The notes under the pieces are model-generated. The model did no database searches. It saw nothing but the letters and a program-made list of their open reading frames with translations, and had not been told where the DNA came from. A stretch of DNA of 64,000 bases, from positions 1,054,001 to 1,118,000 of the forward strand of contig JAPDOI010000182.1 in NCBI GenBank assembly GCA_029168955.1, read 5' to 3'. The stretch is from Aplectana chamaeleonis. Its lineage: Eukaryota; Nematoda; Chromadorea; Rhabditida; Cosmocercidae. The position numbers and the translations under genes were made by a program. Shown here in pieces: positions 11,032-23,162 of this stretch (its first letter is position 1; each line of letters starts with the position of its first letter).

Positions 11032-11222
11032 TATTAGGGCATATTTGATTGAATGAAAGCATTTGTTTTTCTTCTCTGTAATTTATTGTCATTTGCTTAT
11101 TTCCCCAATGCAAACATTAACTAATTGTGAGATGATACAAACGTTTATGCTCGATATGTGCGGCTCAAAAGAAGAAGTGAACTTGTCCAAGTGCGACTCT
11201 CAATGAATCTTGGCATTGATAT

Positions 11223-11497
11223 GTAAGGTGCGTCCGAATGAGAATGACGGCCCATGCGGCCGGCGTGCTTGGCAGGCGGCCGTCGCGTTCGCCGCTCTCG
11301 GACGAGCATGCGAAAAGTCCCCACCGCCATCGACTACGAACGGGGCCGGCACCGGCTGGCAGCAAGCACTGCGCCGATCAATCAGTGGGAGAGGCCGTCG
11401 TTGAAATCCAACACTCGTCCGAGGGCGACACATGCGACGGCCGCCTGCCAAGCACGCCGGCCGCGTGGGCCGCCATTCTCATTCGGGCACACTTTAG
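11223..11497. mobile_element. Palindromic MITE, GC-rich
   Basis: Inverted arms of about 60 bases: CGTCCGAATGAGAATGACGG on the left; the right arm ends GGCCGCCATTCTCATTCGGG. They flank a short GC-rich core with CGGCCGTCGC blocks. Related to the elements at 177 and 27978. The open frames here (for example 11238-11759) are by-products of the GC-rich arms. Confidence 0.75.
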
Positions 11498-11498
11498 T

Positions 11499-12018
11499 TG
11501 CCCTTCGATTTCCTTGCAGCAACGACCAAGATTGTTATACACTCCTTTATTCAGCTTGAGTTTCGGCGAGATTCGCCGTCTTCAGAGCATGGAAAAACCG
11601 AAATCATGTCTGAAATTCTACCCCATCAAACCCCATTTCATTCTTCAGGCTAATACTCAAATGGAAGTGAGCAAACGACATGATGCCATAGTAAATACCA
11701 ACCTTTTGGAGGGACCGATTGGCCCAACAGCCTCAGATGGAACCGGTGAGGGCGACTAACTGGTAAGAACCCTTGGGACCACCTGTGTAACACCCCCCCC
11801 CAAAAAAAAAAGGTTGGTATTTACTATGGCATCATGTCCTTTGCTCACTTCCGTTTGAGTATTATCCTGAAGAATGAAATAGGGTTTGATGGGGTAGTAT
11901 TTCAGACATGATTTCGGTTTTTCCAGGCTCTGAAGACGGCGAAACTCGCCGAAACGTAAGCTGAATAAAGGAGTGTATAACAATCTTGGTCGTTGCTGCA
12001 AGGAAATCGAAGGTGAAC
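11499..12018. mobile_element. Fold-back element, 215-base arms
   Basis: 11503-11716 and 11810-12014 are inverted copies, about 95 percent alike by eye, separated by about 95 bases that include C8 and A9 runs. The outer ends begin TTGCCCTTCGATTTCC and, from the right, TTCACCTTCGATTTCC. It lies directly against the 11223-11497 palindrome. The open frames on each arm are mirror artefacts. Confidence 0.85.
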
Positions 12019-12242
12019 TGAACTTGAGACAAAAAGCTGCAACTGAAAGAAGTAATCTAACAAAGGTGCGACCAGATAAGGCTGCCAGAACTGCCCATAC
12101 ACCCTTGTTTTCCGGTTAGACTACCTTAGACGTGGTCGTAAGACTACAAACTGCGCGAGTAAGTGTGGGAAAGAGTGATGAGCCATTTTTTGAAATGAGG
12201 TCGAAACGGCGAAAATGGCGAGCGTTGTAATATTGGTCACTG

Positions 12243-12323
12243 CTGAGCCAACTTGGTTGAGTGGTCCAAGGCGACTGATTACCAGCCGTAGACTCCCGAG
12301 TTCAATCCCATCTGTGGCGGATC
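12243..12323 (+). pseudogene. tRNA-like relic, possibly a SINE head
   Basis: TGGTTGAGTGGTCCAAGGCG looks like the D-arm/A-box region of a serine or leucine tRNA, and GAGTTCAATCCC, 38 bases on, resembles a B-box. The T-stem and acceptor stem do not pair, so it is not a functional tRNA. A tRNA-derived SINE head or chance similarity are both possible. Confidence 0.25.
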
Positions 12324-12615
12324 CTTTTTTCCACTGTGTTTTTTTAGTTTAACAACTGTGCGAGGTATTTCTAGGACAGTTAATCGACATTAACCGTCAT
12401 AGGGAAGACAAACAACCATTAGGAAGAGCAAAACACGGAAACGAAATTTGGTCCAAGTTTTCTCCACGTATTTTGTAGCCCGCCTTTTCTGAGTTTAACC
12501 ATGTCTTCAAATCTTCACAAGGGCTAAGAGATGCTGCGAGGCTTCAACGTTGTTCCAGTGTTGTTCTTTTAGAGCATCCCGATGCTCCCCGAGGTTACCA
12601 CGGTGTCCTATTGAC

Positions 12616-13066
12616 TTAAAGGCAGGGCTCGCGATAAAAACGATTCTCGAGCTCTCTTCATGAGAATGTAGATTTGGTCATCACAAAAAAAGAAATAAGT
12701 AGAAAAAACCGGAATTTCGCGGGAAAAACGCTCAAAAACAAGGTATAACGGCTAATTACCGGTGTCGGCCGACCCCCTAACTAACGAGATTTTTATTAAT
12801 TCTTGTTTACCTGTCTTTTGTTTTGCTGTTAATGTAGTCAGTAGGCTCAAGAAGTGCTCAGAATTTCTTTTAGAAGCAAAATAAAAGTTCACAAATCAAT
12901 CATTTATGGCAATTTCGATAACTTGGGGCGGGCGGACACCATGCAATAACTTGTTCCTGGTAGTTTTTTCTACAACTTTTCACTTCATTTCCTTTTTATG
13001 ATTATCAGATCTACTTTTTCATGAGGATATCACCACAACCGTTTCTATCACGAACCCTGTCTTTAA
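12616..13066 (+). mobile_element. TTAA-flanked element, family E, copy 1
   Basis: Flanked by TTAA on both sides. The left terminus is AGGCAGGGCTCGCGATAAAA, and the right, read inward, is AGACAGGGTTCGTGATAGAA. The interior includes GTGTCGGCCGACCCCCTAAC and matches 51393-51844 in reverse orientation. No coding sequence. If the 13152-13343 exon is real, this lies in the intron after it. Confidence 0.87.
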
Positions 13067-13151
13067 ATATAATATTGTTTCCAAACCATCGGCTTTTGCT
13101 CTCGCAATGATTGATGGGCTATCTCCCAGATTGAATAGCAGCTTCTCTCAC

Positions 13152-13343
13152 CTTCAGCTGCAGGCAGACGACCTCTTCATTGAGAAGTAGTGTTTCCGAA
13201 AGGGCTGCATTGGTTAGCTGAAAACTGAGACTCTTTTCTAACCCAAATTTTTCCAGCTCTCTATAACAAGAAATCACGTATTTGTCCTTTTTGAAAAGAT
13301 CCACAAGTGGTGCGAAGGTGAAGTTCCGCCTGCCATACGCAAG
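13152..13343 (-). CDS. Candidate internal exon, 64 codons (gene D)
   Basis: Bounded by acceptor CTATTTTAG (above 13343) and donor AAG/GTGAGA (below 13152). Exactly 64 codons, phase 0 at both ends, including RRNFTFAPLVDLFKKDKYVI and leucine-rich SLSFQLTNAALSETLLLNEE. Upstream on the same strand another frame is open from about 13620 to a phase-0 donor AGG/GTAGCA that would leave a 53-base intron. An ATG after GATCAG at 13665 begins an alanine/threonine-rich frame (MSSSAVGEATTTTSP) that stops at 13576 without a clear junction. Product not recognised. Intact gene, broken gene and chance frame are all possible. Confidence 0.35.
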
Positions 13344-13665
13344 CTAAAATAGGTATCTTCATCGGGTGATTCCTTGAGGCACATTGAGAGTGCTACCCTA
13401 GCTCTAGGGTTTTCCTCACCTGCAGCTGTCCACTTCTGGATGAAGAGTATCTCCTTGGACAAAGTCTTGTCACAGGATAATTGATTCTTCATTGGAGGAT
13501 GAAATGAATGAATACTCCTAGTGAAGAGGTGCAGACGAAATGTTTTTCTTGCTACGAGATAGAGCGACGAGTTGGTTATGTGAGAATGTCTGGCGTATCG
13601 ATTGCTACAGCTTCATCGGCCGGCGACGTTGTCGTCGTGGCTTCGCCGACGGCGCTGGACGACAT

Positions 13666-14107
13666 CTGATCCTATCCGGATACCCTCGCTTCAGGCTACT
13701 GACAACCACCTCTAAGTGTCCGGAATCAGACGGCTCATTCAACCGAAGTCCACTTGAATAAAGGTGACCCATTTCCCCACATCAGTCTCTTCTTCCCGTG
13801 TTTTTTGCCTTCCCTCTCCAATTCGGTTTCTTGCTTTTACGCCTGTTGCCTCAGTGCCTACCGCAGTCCTCTGTAAAGGTGCAATTCGCTTGCTGTAAGT
13901 ACATTCGAAGACTGCTGAGCAACCTGCAGGTCTCATTTTTCCAACTTCTTTCTTACTTTCTTTACTTTCTTTCGTCTTCTTTGATTCAGGTTTCTACTTC
14001 TGGCTTTTTTTTGCTGCCCTTTTCCCCGAAATCACGAATCAGTAACATGAAAATACGAGGAAATAAGATTTCACGCTTCCTTCCAAAAAGTTTGCGCCCA
14101 ATTTACT
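13666..14107. other. No gene assigned
   Basis: Pyrimidine-rich plus strand with a good donor (TGCT/GTAAGT at 13893) and acceptor (GATTCAG at 13989), but the flanking frames have poor protein character. The 220-codon frame at 13798-14460 runs across the junction into a transposable element and is rejected. Confidence 0.3.
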
Positions 14108-14504
14108 TTAAAGGCATCGTACACTCAGAAAACCATACTCTATTTTTGTTGTTTTTAAGTGAATCTATCCCTCAAATGACTGGAGATGGCAGAAGAGCCG
14201 CTCAAAACTCGAGGATTGTAAAAAAAGCCGAATCAAAAGTAGCTGGCAACGGTGTTTTGAATTCCCGCCATTACGATTTTTTGAATAGTTGTGCGCAATT
14301 GCAAGCAATTTCTTCAGTATCGGGTCGTCGCGTCCAATTTGTGGTAGATGACTGGTTTGGTGGAATGATTTACATTAGACCTCCCAAATCTTCGGAATGG
14401 TGTGTTTTTGATGGATCAAACTCTGTCATTGGGCCAGTCTGGGTGCAGCTAAGGGAATGAAGGCAAAAATATGGAGTGGTTCTCATCGCGTTGAATGCCT
14501 TTAA
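14108..14504. mobile_element. TTAA-flanked element, family D-type termini
   Basis: TTAA on both sides. The left terminus AGGCATCGTACACTCAGAAA faces AGGCATTCAACGCGATGAGA on the other strand. The interior contains CAAATGACTGGAGATGGC and is not shared with the other copies here. It overlaps the end of the long 13798-14460 frame. Confidence 0.82.
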
Positions 14505-16848
14505 AGCAAAAACTGATTGAGGAGTTACATTGAGAATTTATATATTCGCAACACCGCTCATGTTTTTGTGCTGAAACAGCTTTTTTTCTGTCACAAAGCC
14601 TCACTTTACCGTAAATGGCTTCGAACCTGACGAACTGAAATTTGGAGGACAATTTAAGGTTGCCTTCAGGAGGCGTATGTGCAGTTGTATGTGGAAACTT
14701 ATATATTTGACTCCAGGATTTCAAGGTCATAGATGAAGGCATGATAAATTTCCGCCGGAATGGTCTGATCAGGGATGTGCGGCAAACGATTTTGAGATTT
14801 CGGCAAACGCAATCGGCAAAAAAATCCCAAAAACGGCCGGCAAACGGTAATCGGCAAACGGCAAAAAAACCCATTCCTTAGATTGATCCAAAAGTTATTC
14901 ACATGTGCCGCTCTTCTTTTTTTCTTTTTTTCACGTACTTACGGACTATAAAACGGCTAAATTCACATAGTTCCTACGCGTGCAGGAGCACAGCGGAGGT
15001 TAGAGACAGTGATAGAGCGGAGGGCAGACGGGGGCTGAGGCATCGCTCGCGCCTCGAATGATGTGAATTACGAAGTTTTAGAGAGGGTATGTCAACATTC
15101 TAATAAATCCAATTCAAGGAAATAGTTCCAATGCAAGGCATCAGATGAATAGAAGCAAGACATGTGAGACCCTATAGAACTCAAGGAAATCGCCGCTGCG
15201 GCTTCGCGAGAAAGCCACTTCGACTCCTACAGGCTCCGAAACGGCACTATCACAGAGTCGTAGCGGCAATGTCGTGACAACCCCGACATAATAACGCTAC
15301 AGCTCCACGGTAGTGCCCTGCGGCTCCGCGATCAGCGGCCGCGTACTAAAAAAATAGCACCGACTGCGAGTAACTCATATGAAATGAGTCATAATACAAC
15401 TGGGTGGGCCTACCAACAACAATACACACCTGAGGTGCCTACGTCCTCTCTATGATAGGGACGAAGGGTAGTTCCGTGATTTGGAACTAGAAGATACGGG
15501 ATGTCCCTCAATCTTGGGCTATTGAACTGGCGAAAATCTCGTTCTACCACACAGAACAGTGCATTGCAGTCGACGCGGGATCGCTGATGCATCCTTTCGA
15601 AGCCCGTGCGGTTTTTACACGGAATCTCCGCGGCACTGTCACGGCAATGTCGCGTGTGTTGTCGACCCTCAAGACACGGCAATGGAATCTCCACGGCACA
15701 GCAATCATCACGGAGCCGTTGCGGTACGCGGTACCTTTCTGGCACTGCCGCGGCAAAATTTCTCAGAGTCGCTGCCCACGTGTGTCGCACGAATGATTCC
15801 TGCTTCTTTTAGCTACACCAGAATCTGTTAGAAAATTATGATAAGTGAGGTGGCTTTCTTTCAACCTTCCCGTTGCTCTATCGTAAGGGAACGGTTGAGG
15901 GGATAGCAGTGTACCGTTAAAGGTAGTCTTCATTAGTAATGGTTCAGTACTGTCGCATTGAAGCTAGAGGTGACCCTACCACAACGCCGGTCAAGAATCA
16001 AGCCGGTTATTAAAGCTTTAATATCGCAAAACATCAAATCTTCGCATGCATATCTCTAGCTTTCGCCGGTTTTCACACGGAATAGATGGGCATTTGATAT
16101 GTATTAGCTGTAGCCCTCCCCCAGCGGGGGTAGGTATGCAGACATCCTCTGGGGCACATTTAGTGGGCACTCGAGTTTGACCACCACCAGCAGCGAGCGG
16201 TCACTTTCTCATAAAAGCATCCTTATGACATGTTACATTTCTCCAAGGCCTACCGCTCCGCTGCTGGTGATAATCGAAACTGAGAGCTCACTAGATCTGC
16301 TCCAGAGTTTGTATCTGCAGAGAACTTGGAATCAGAATTCATCGTAAACGCTTCACTCACGCGTCCACACATGCACGCTTCTATAGCAGAATATATATAG
16401 TGAGAGTGTGAACAAATTTTCACCCGTTATCTTGTGCAGAAATTGCCAGGCGGCTAAGTGGAAAATAGATAAGTCAAAACCCCCGGACAGTGGCTTAGCG
16501 AACAACGGATTATAGGCTCACCCCTTGCGCCTACATGACCGTGAACATAGGTGGCGTTTTCTTTCAATTTTTTCCGAGTTTTGCCGGAAAAACAACAAAA
16601 ATTCCGGCAAACGACAAATGGCAAAAAAGTCCCAAAATGGCCGGCAAACGACAAACTGCAAACGGCAATTGCCGCACATCCCTGGGTCTGATCCTTTAAC
16701 AGTATTACCGAAACGGAAATGCAATTATCCATCAATTTCTGAGTTCAGGGTTGTAATTTATTTACTCTGTTTCAGTAGCATCGTTGAATGCAATCCATAA
16801 ATTCTCTCAAATATGAATTTTGACAATTCTGAAATGCGGCCTACACGC
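14505..16848. other. No gene; degenerate GC-rich repeats
   Basis: 14770-14870 and 16590-16680 are inverted copies of a CGGCAAACGGCAAA-type low-complexity block. 15180-15780 carries loosely repeated CTCCGCGGCACTGTCACGGC motifs, which keep several frames open without protein character. Nothing else recognised. Confidence 0.35.
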
Positions 16849-17661
16849 TTCCAAAAGTGGACAAGATAGCGACGTTAATGTGGTCTTGCGTCTTTCATGT
16901 ACTCTGCCAACGCGTAGCTAGATGCCTCCGAGGGCGCGGCCTGTAACGCCGCCCCATTCCATGTAGCGAGGTACTACGGGTTTTAGCTACGATAGCTAAA
17001 ACCCGCATATTCTTGTGTCGATGGTACAAGGGTGCAAATTCTACGGGTATTCTACGTAAAAACGAAGGCTAAATTCGATACATTGATCTCTCTGTCGCTA
17101 AACCCGTATATTCTCGCTATAATTTTGTAGCGAGAATCTACGGATTTCGCGACAGCCTGTGTTGAAATGCAATCTTAAACCCGCGCTGGCTACGCGGAAT
17201 GCAGGGATGCCGTTCGAGCTGTGTTGGCCCAGTCAATCCACGGATAACTTGACACTCTGAGGGTGGTCATGGAGGGTGACCCGGTGTCGCTCTCTGGTAG
17301 GCCATAATGAGAAAAATTTTGACCATTGTGATGCTGCAGGCCGTGGGGAAGAAACGGAGATGCTGTTGATCGCAGCTGGGATCGCCTTTCTAGTACGGAT
17401 CAGGATTGGGTGGGTCGATCGACCGAGTGCTGTAACGAGAATTTGCGTAGGATATGCAGGTGCCGTAGCGAGAATGTAGCGAGAGTTTACGTAGAAAATG
17501 CGGGCGCTGTAGCTAGAATTTCACCAACTGAGGCTAAACTTTCCGTAATTTACGTAAAATCTCGGGTCAAAATTAGACTAGACGCCTTCGAAACCCTGGG
17601 CATCTCCGGGTTCCGTGTGAGGCATCTAGCTACGCACTGGCAGAGTATTTGGAAGCGTAAA
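16849..17661. mobile_element. Element with GTAGCGAGAAT repeats and inverted ends
   Basis: Inverted ends include ACTCTGCCAACGCGTAGCTA at 16901 and TAGCTACGCACTGGCAGAGT near 17645, with CACGCTTCCAAA/TTTGGAAGCGT further out. The interior has many copies, in both orientations, of GTAGCGAGAAT, ACCCGTATATTCTCGCTA and TACGTAAAA. Non-coding; superfamily unknown. Confidence 0.65.
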
Positions 17662-18085
17662 AACGAGTGAATTTGGTCGTATTTGAACCGTTTTGAGTCA
17701 CCAATGTGTTAGGACCCCGTCCGTATTTTTGCCAAATTCCGCCACTGTTCGGAGAGCTGTGAAATAACCCGTTATTTCTATATTTATCTTGAGTTTACGT
17801 AGAATCATTTTGTCAGTTTCCATCGCTACCACCTGCACACCTTTGATCATTGTCATAAAATCAATCTCATTTCTGAGCGTGCTCAGGCGATTCTTAGCCT
17901 CGTTCTCCCAATTGGCGGTGCTATTTGCCAAATGAGGGAGCACTTAAATACAAGTGCAGCAGTGGTCCGGAGATTTGAAAAACAAGCCGAACTCCTATTC
18001 CTGTTTTTTGCGACTCGGGGACGAGAATCTTCCGAGCGTATGCTGCGTTCAGGCAGCAATGCGACTGGTTGTTTAACAAGCTCCC
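17662..18085. other. No gene assigned
   Basis: A minus frame (17943-17698) is open for 81 codons, but no splice sites or recognisable motifs support it. Confidence 0.3.
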
Positions 18086-18579
18086 TTAAAGACAGTGTTC
18101 GCGTTAAAAATCGTTTTCCTATTTCTCCGCCTATCTTGAAAACGGTCCCATGCTGATTTCAGTGATGTCTCTGCAGTCGTGCAAGACCTTCTTGGAACGG
18201 AGTTGTGGTGCCTCAAAAATTGAGCTAAGGAAACATGGTGGACGAGTTGTCCGAGGCTTGTAACTTCCGTCTTTTGCAGCCGATGTATGCGAGCCGACCT
18301 GAGTAAAGAGAGAAGTCGAGAATGAAGGGAATAACAGGGCTAATAATTGGAAATCATCGCTCATCTAAGGGTTTCGAGTTTTCATTTGTTCACGTCGGAG
18401 GGCGGGCATCGCGCTTTTGGGGTATGCCTTGCGCTCAATGTGGCAACTTCGGGCTTTTCTGAAGCTCTCCCTGGCTCGTTTTCATGCGTTCGTTGGACGT
18501 TAACGATACAGTGTGCCCCTCCACTACCCATTCCTAGTGGAAACTGAAACACATTTTTCACCGTGAACACTGCCTTTAA
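18086..18579 (-). mobile_element. TTAA-flanked element, family C, copy 2
   Basis: TTAA at both ends, left terminus AGACAGTGTTCGCGTTAAAA, right terminus (inward) AGGCAGTGTTCACGGTGAAA. About 280 bases next to the left end match 7403-7902 and 23558-24050; the right third resembles 35400-35580 instead. The final TTAA is shared with the next element. Confidence 0.85.
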
Positions 18580-19018
18580 AGGCACAGTCCAGCCTCAGAA
18601 TCGTTTTTCTGTTTTCCGCCCATCTCGAGAACTGTCTCACGCTGATTCCAATGCTGTCTCTGGAATCGTACAAGACCCCCTGGAAACGCAGTTATGGTCC
18701 CTCAAAAATTGAGCTAGGTAAGCATGGTGGACGAGTTGTCCGAGGCTTGTAACTTCCGTCATTTGCAACGCATGCGAGCCGTCCTGAATGGAGAGAGGAT
18801 GAGATTGAAGGGAAGAAAGGGGCTTCTGATTGGAAACCATCGCTCATCCTGCCACAGTTGAGCTCAAACGATCGTAAAAGGGGCATGCCAAAGTGGCTTC
18901 TTGCTGTAGGCGCCCCAGAGTGGCTTCTTCCGAGCTCGATTTTGGCAGGTGGGTGGATCTACTTCACAACTCTGTGGAAATCTCAAAGTTAGTCCCTGAG
19001 CTTGGACTGTGCCTTTAA
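18576..19018 (-). mobile_element. TTAA-flanked element, family C relative
   Basis: Begins at the TTAA that closes the previous element. Its termini are AGGCACAGTCCAGCCTCAGA and, inward from the right, AGGCACAGTCCAAGCTCAGG. The left half repeats the ATGGTGGACGAGTTGTCC block of family C; the right half is different. Confidence 0.83.
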
Positions 19019-19958
19019 ACGCTGTTCTAGCAGAAAACATGTGCGGTATAATTTTTTTTGCTGTGAAGGACTCTGAAACGATTCCTTTCGTGGACATGAC
19101 CTTCAGCACTGATGTACTATGTACTTCGAATTTCTACCCCTAACTTACAATTAGAGTTGATTCGCCTGGAATTTCATCGATTTTAACTCGAAGCCAACTC
19201 ATCTTTCAGATGTGCTTTTTCTATTGATTGCCCTTTTCGTTTCACCTGCTGAATGGGCATTAATTATTGCGTGAAAGAACGAATTTCGCACTGGGATTGC
19301 CCTCCTCCTGTGAGAAAACCTCTCTGAATACTGGAATTTCAGACTTCCACAGAATTCAGCCTTCTCCTGTCTTCTTCTTTATTCTGTGCCTTAGGAATAG
19401 AACCTTTGATTATGCTCGTCATCGGCTACAGTCGCCTGAATCCGTTTTCGAGTCTCTTTAGGAGCAGAAAGCTACACTCCACCTTCTGTGCTCAGCCCAG
19501 GACTGGGACCGGTCGAGCCGCCCTGTTCCCGGTATAAGAACGTAAAGGCCAACCGAACATTGCTAGCCACGACGCGGTCGCGTCACGGCTGATTTGAGTT
19601 ACCTTCTCCAGAGAAACTTTCTTGCTCATGGAGAGTTGCGTTCTTCTCAGGTCGTATTCTTTCCACATTTCTTTTGATTTTGGGAATTTTGTCGTTGGAT
19701 CTTCGCGCTATTTTGTCTTTAAACTCTTTGATTTTCTGAACTGTGTATCAAATTTGCTGTTGCTATTTACCTGGCCAAAAAAAGAAAATTTGAAGATTCA
19801 CATCATCATCTCTTGAGAATGAGACAACTATCGGTTTTTCTGCCAGCGCTAGGGCGTCTCAAAATCCGCATTCTGTCGCTCATTTGGCGAGGGCCTTTCT
19901 AAGAATTAAGCTAATCCTGAAATCTGAGTGGGGGAATATGTTCTTTAGGCTAGTTATT
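19019..19958. other. No gene assigned
   Basis: A plus frame ends at 19461 after an acceptor-like TGGAATTTCAG (19335-19345), but it is short and unsupported. No repeats recognised. Confidence 0.3.
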
Positions 19959-20422
19959 CTAAGGGCAGTGTCCACGATAAATCTTGCTTTTGAGTTTTCA
20001 GTGTGAAACACGACGCTGGCGGATGCTTGAGGGGATAGGTTTGAAGAAAGCAGCGCAAACGGGCCAGAATTCGATAGAAACGGCCGCAAAGTGAAGATCT
20101 CGTTAGCCCAGTACGCCTGCTTATCCCGCTCCGCCCCCATTCTGACGAGCTTGTGGCGCCGCGGACGTTTTCGACGGCAAATTGCCAAACAGCTCCGCCA
20201 CGTCCAGCCTAATCGATTTGCGCACATTTCGCCATGAACGCGCGCTTGCGGAAACTAGCGGGGCGCGTAATCTCGTCCCTGTGCATACGTTAGAAACCGC
20301 TATTTGAGCTTATTCTGATCGTTTTTCTCCGCTGTTTCTTCACTATTCGATAGCTCACGACAAAACAACCCCATTTTTGAGTCGAACTCGAATATGATAT
20401 TCATCGTGAACACTGCCTTTGA
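19959..20422. mobile_element. TTAA-type element with decayed flanks
   Basis: Termini GGGCAGTGTCCACGATAAAT and, inward from the right, AGGCAGTGTTCACGATGAAT. The flanks read CTAA and TTGA, one base from TTAA on each side. The interior is not obviously shared with the other copies here. Minus frames inside are by-products. Confidence 0.75.
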
Positions 20423-21804
20423 GATTTTGGAAAGGAAAGCAAGCCCTGAATTGGTTAGAAGTTTTAGGAATTGAAAATCTGTGCTACCGTCGCGTAGTGC
20501 GAGGATCGAAGCGCAAAAAACTGATAGTTGTCTCTCAGTGGGAAAATTCTTTTTTCCGACATCTTCGCTATACAGCAGACGACAAGCCGCGCTGTTCGGA
20601 CAGATGAAAAGATTGTTTTTGTGGTTCGCGGTGTGTATGTGAGTGTGTGTGTGTGTCAACACAGTAATTGGTTCGGTTCGTCGCTATTCAACAATAGTCG
20701 AACTCGCTTTTTTCCTTCACACACACTAATCCGATATCGTGGACACGACCAGCCAATGCCACTGCTTCAGCCAATTTTTTCGCAAGTTCTGTACCTTCTC
20801 CACAACTGGTTCCTCACTCCGAAACGTTTCTCTTGCAAAATTTGCCAGTTTTTGTGACTTGTAAAGAATGGCGGCAGTTGAGGAAGTGTTTCAGTATATT
20901 CAGGGGATTCCAGCTACGTTGTTCTTATATGGGCTCAGCATTATTAAATAAATTCAGTTCCGAGACTCAGACGGAAAGTTTGCAATTCCACTCTGATAAC
21001 CCCAGCGATCGCAGCGACATATAGTCTTTGCGGAATTACTCGTCTGATGGGCGCGTGTCTGAGTAGTCTGCGTCTCCGCGTGTCTATGTACGCAGCACGC
21101 AGTCTCCTTGTTTTCAGCAGAAATCACTGACCCGACCAACACTTCCGCGTCGGACTGTGGACCGAGTTCACGAAAAGGAGAGGAGACCCGTATGTGTTTG
21201 GCTGGCTATTGTGATGATACTGCAAAATGAAGAACGAGCGGAAACTTTTTCAAAAAATTCTCGAAAACTTTCAAAACCTCCACTGGGGAAACTGTGGACG
21301 TTTCGAACGTTTTGGAAAACGTTTCGAACATTTTCCGCTTTTTCTTCTTTTTGCAGTCTAAACACAAATAAATCTTTCAAATGGAAATGTTTCGCATAAT
21401 GTGGCTACCTAATTTCGATTTATTCCAATTATGTATTTATTGATCGCAAGCTGCGAGGTCTCATTTATCATCGCGAATTCTTAGTCCAGGACCATGATCT
21501 ATTTCGCCAAAAGCTGATGTTTTATCGTTTTTCGCTATTGCTTCATGATTTCATTCGCACGTAATGCTCATATATGTAAGCATTGCTTTATGTAGAAAAA
21601 TTGAGATCGAAAACAATTATGTACTCTAGAAGTGAGAACGAATCGAATGAATATTTAGATAACATTCCAATATTTCGAATATTTGAGAAGCCGAATATTC
21701 GACTCATTCGGGAATTTGAGTTTGGAGACTATGGTACAATGTTCTTAATTTATAGCGGTGTCTATCGTTAAAGACGACTACTTATCTTTTAAGCAAGCTC
21801 CGAG
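20423..21804. other. No gene assig­ned; short CA repeat
   Basis: 20640-20662 has a GTGTGTGTGTGT run. A 27-codon frame from an ATG at 20869 (MAAVEEVFQYIQGIPATLFL) ends next to AATAAA, but no flanking exons support it. 21630-21720 contains TTCGAATATTCG motifs. 21797-21804 is the left copy of the hAT target duplication. Confidence 0.3.
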
Positions 21805-23154
21805 CAGGGTCAAGCAACCCGTTGGAAGAAGTGCGATCATGGTTGCGACCCCCCCTCCAGCGATGCCGAAAGGAGCGACCCCCCCTCCACAATGACCACG
21901 CTGATTCCGCTATTTTGCCCCGCCCACTTCCTTTTTCCTTAGATATGACGATTTGTTTCGATAATTATTATGATTTTGATTATTCGTCTTCTTTATTTTT
22001 GAAATTTTTTTTCAAAAATAGGTCAGTGATATTTCTGGAGGTTTCGACCCCAGTGCATAAATAATGAGCAAGAGAATAATTTATTCAACAACACAATGTT
22101 TATTCGGCAGAAGCCGGCTTGAACACCAACGGCTTACGGCGCCACTTGAAACGGTTTTTCACACAGTTTCAGCCGGATCAGAACGGTTTTTTAGCCGCTA
22201 GCGACCTTAATGCTCGTCAAAACGGAAATATCAGAAAGCGAAAAAATGGTTTTTTCGAACTTCCAGTGTCTTGGGTATTGCCCTGAGGCGCCGTAACTCA
22301 GCGGTTCGGTAAACTAGACCGACATAAGAGCTGAAAAAAATCAAAGCCGCTCTTGTAGAGGGAGAAACAGAAAAATTTGCCCGTTGGAATAAGTGGTGTA
22401 AAAAGGCCGTTTATTCCAAATGGCCTTTTCAGCCTTGCTTTTTGATTCTAGAAGGCGGCAGTCGGGCAGAAGGTGCGTCTCCTGAATGGTTATCGAAAAC
22501 TACACTAACTGGATTCTTTTCAAAAAAAATTTTTTTTGAGATTTTTCACCTCACCATGTGCTCCCCCTTTGGCAACAGCAGAAATGGCCCAAAAATGATT
22601 TTTTCACTTCGGCCCAGTTTCGATTGGAATCAACTCGGAATCACTTGAAACGGTTTTTCACACAGTTTCAGTCGAATCAGAACGGTTTTTTAGCCGCTAG
22701 CGACCTTCATACTTCAACAGCCTCAGTTTTTTCTATTGGCTTTCTTTATGAACCTTGATGAAATGAGAACATAAAATGATTCACTGCACAATCGACTGTA
22801 CACAGCACTGTGAAAAATTCTTTATTCTCTACTGATGACACGGAATTACAAATTTGTTTATTGCAAAGCCAAACTGTGCTCAGCATATTGACGGAATCTT
22901 CAGTTTCTAACTTGAGTGATTCATCCATAGTAGTCACCTGAAACAGTTGCTCAAACAATTTTACGTGCTTCTAAACATCTGCAAATTAGTCTCGAGGTGT
23001 CCAGTTTAAAAACGTTCAAAATCTCGAAAGAGACAAAAAACAAGATAAGATAATAGGTAATGAAATGTTGGCTGCAGACCGGTGCGACCCCCCCTCGGCT
23101 CGGGATAAGTTGCGACCCCCTCCCTTGGAATAATTCCAACGTTGCTTGACCCTG
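21805..23154 (+). mobile_element. hAT-like non-autonomous element, copy 1
   Basis: Perfect 8-base target duplication GCTCCGAG (21797-21804 and 23155-23162) and inverted ends starting CAGGGTCAAGCAAC, matching the CAGGG/CAGTG ends and 8-bp duplications of the hAT superfamily. Subterminal GCGACCCCCCCTCC motifs occur at both ends. The interior (for example 22400-22700) is shared with the 29959 element. No transposase frame. Confidence 0.9.
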
Positions 23155-23162
23155 GCTCCGAG

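Noticed and set aside
11238..11759. 173-codon plus frame
   Set aside because: It is kept open by GC-rich palindrome arms and continues into the fold-back element.
13798..14460. 220-codon open frame on the plus strand
   Set aside because: It crosses from pyrimidine-rich DNA into the TTAA element at 14108 and has no protein-like composition in the first half.
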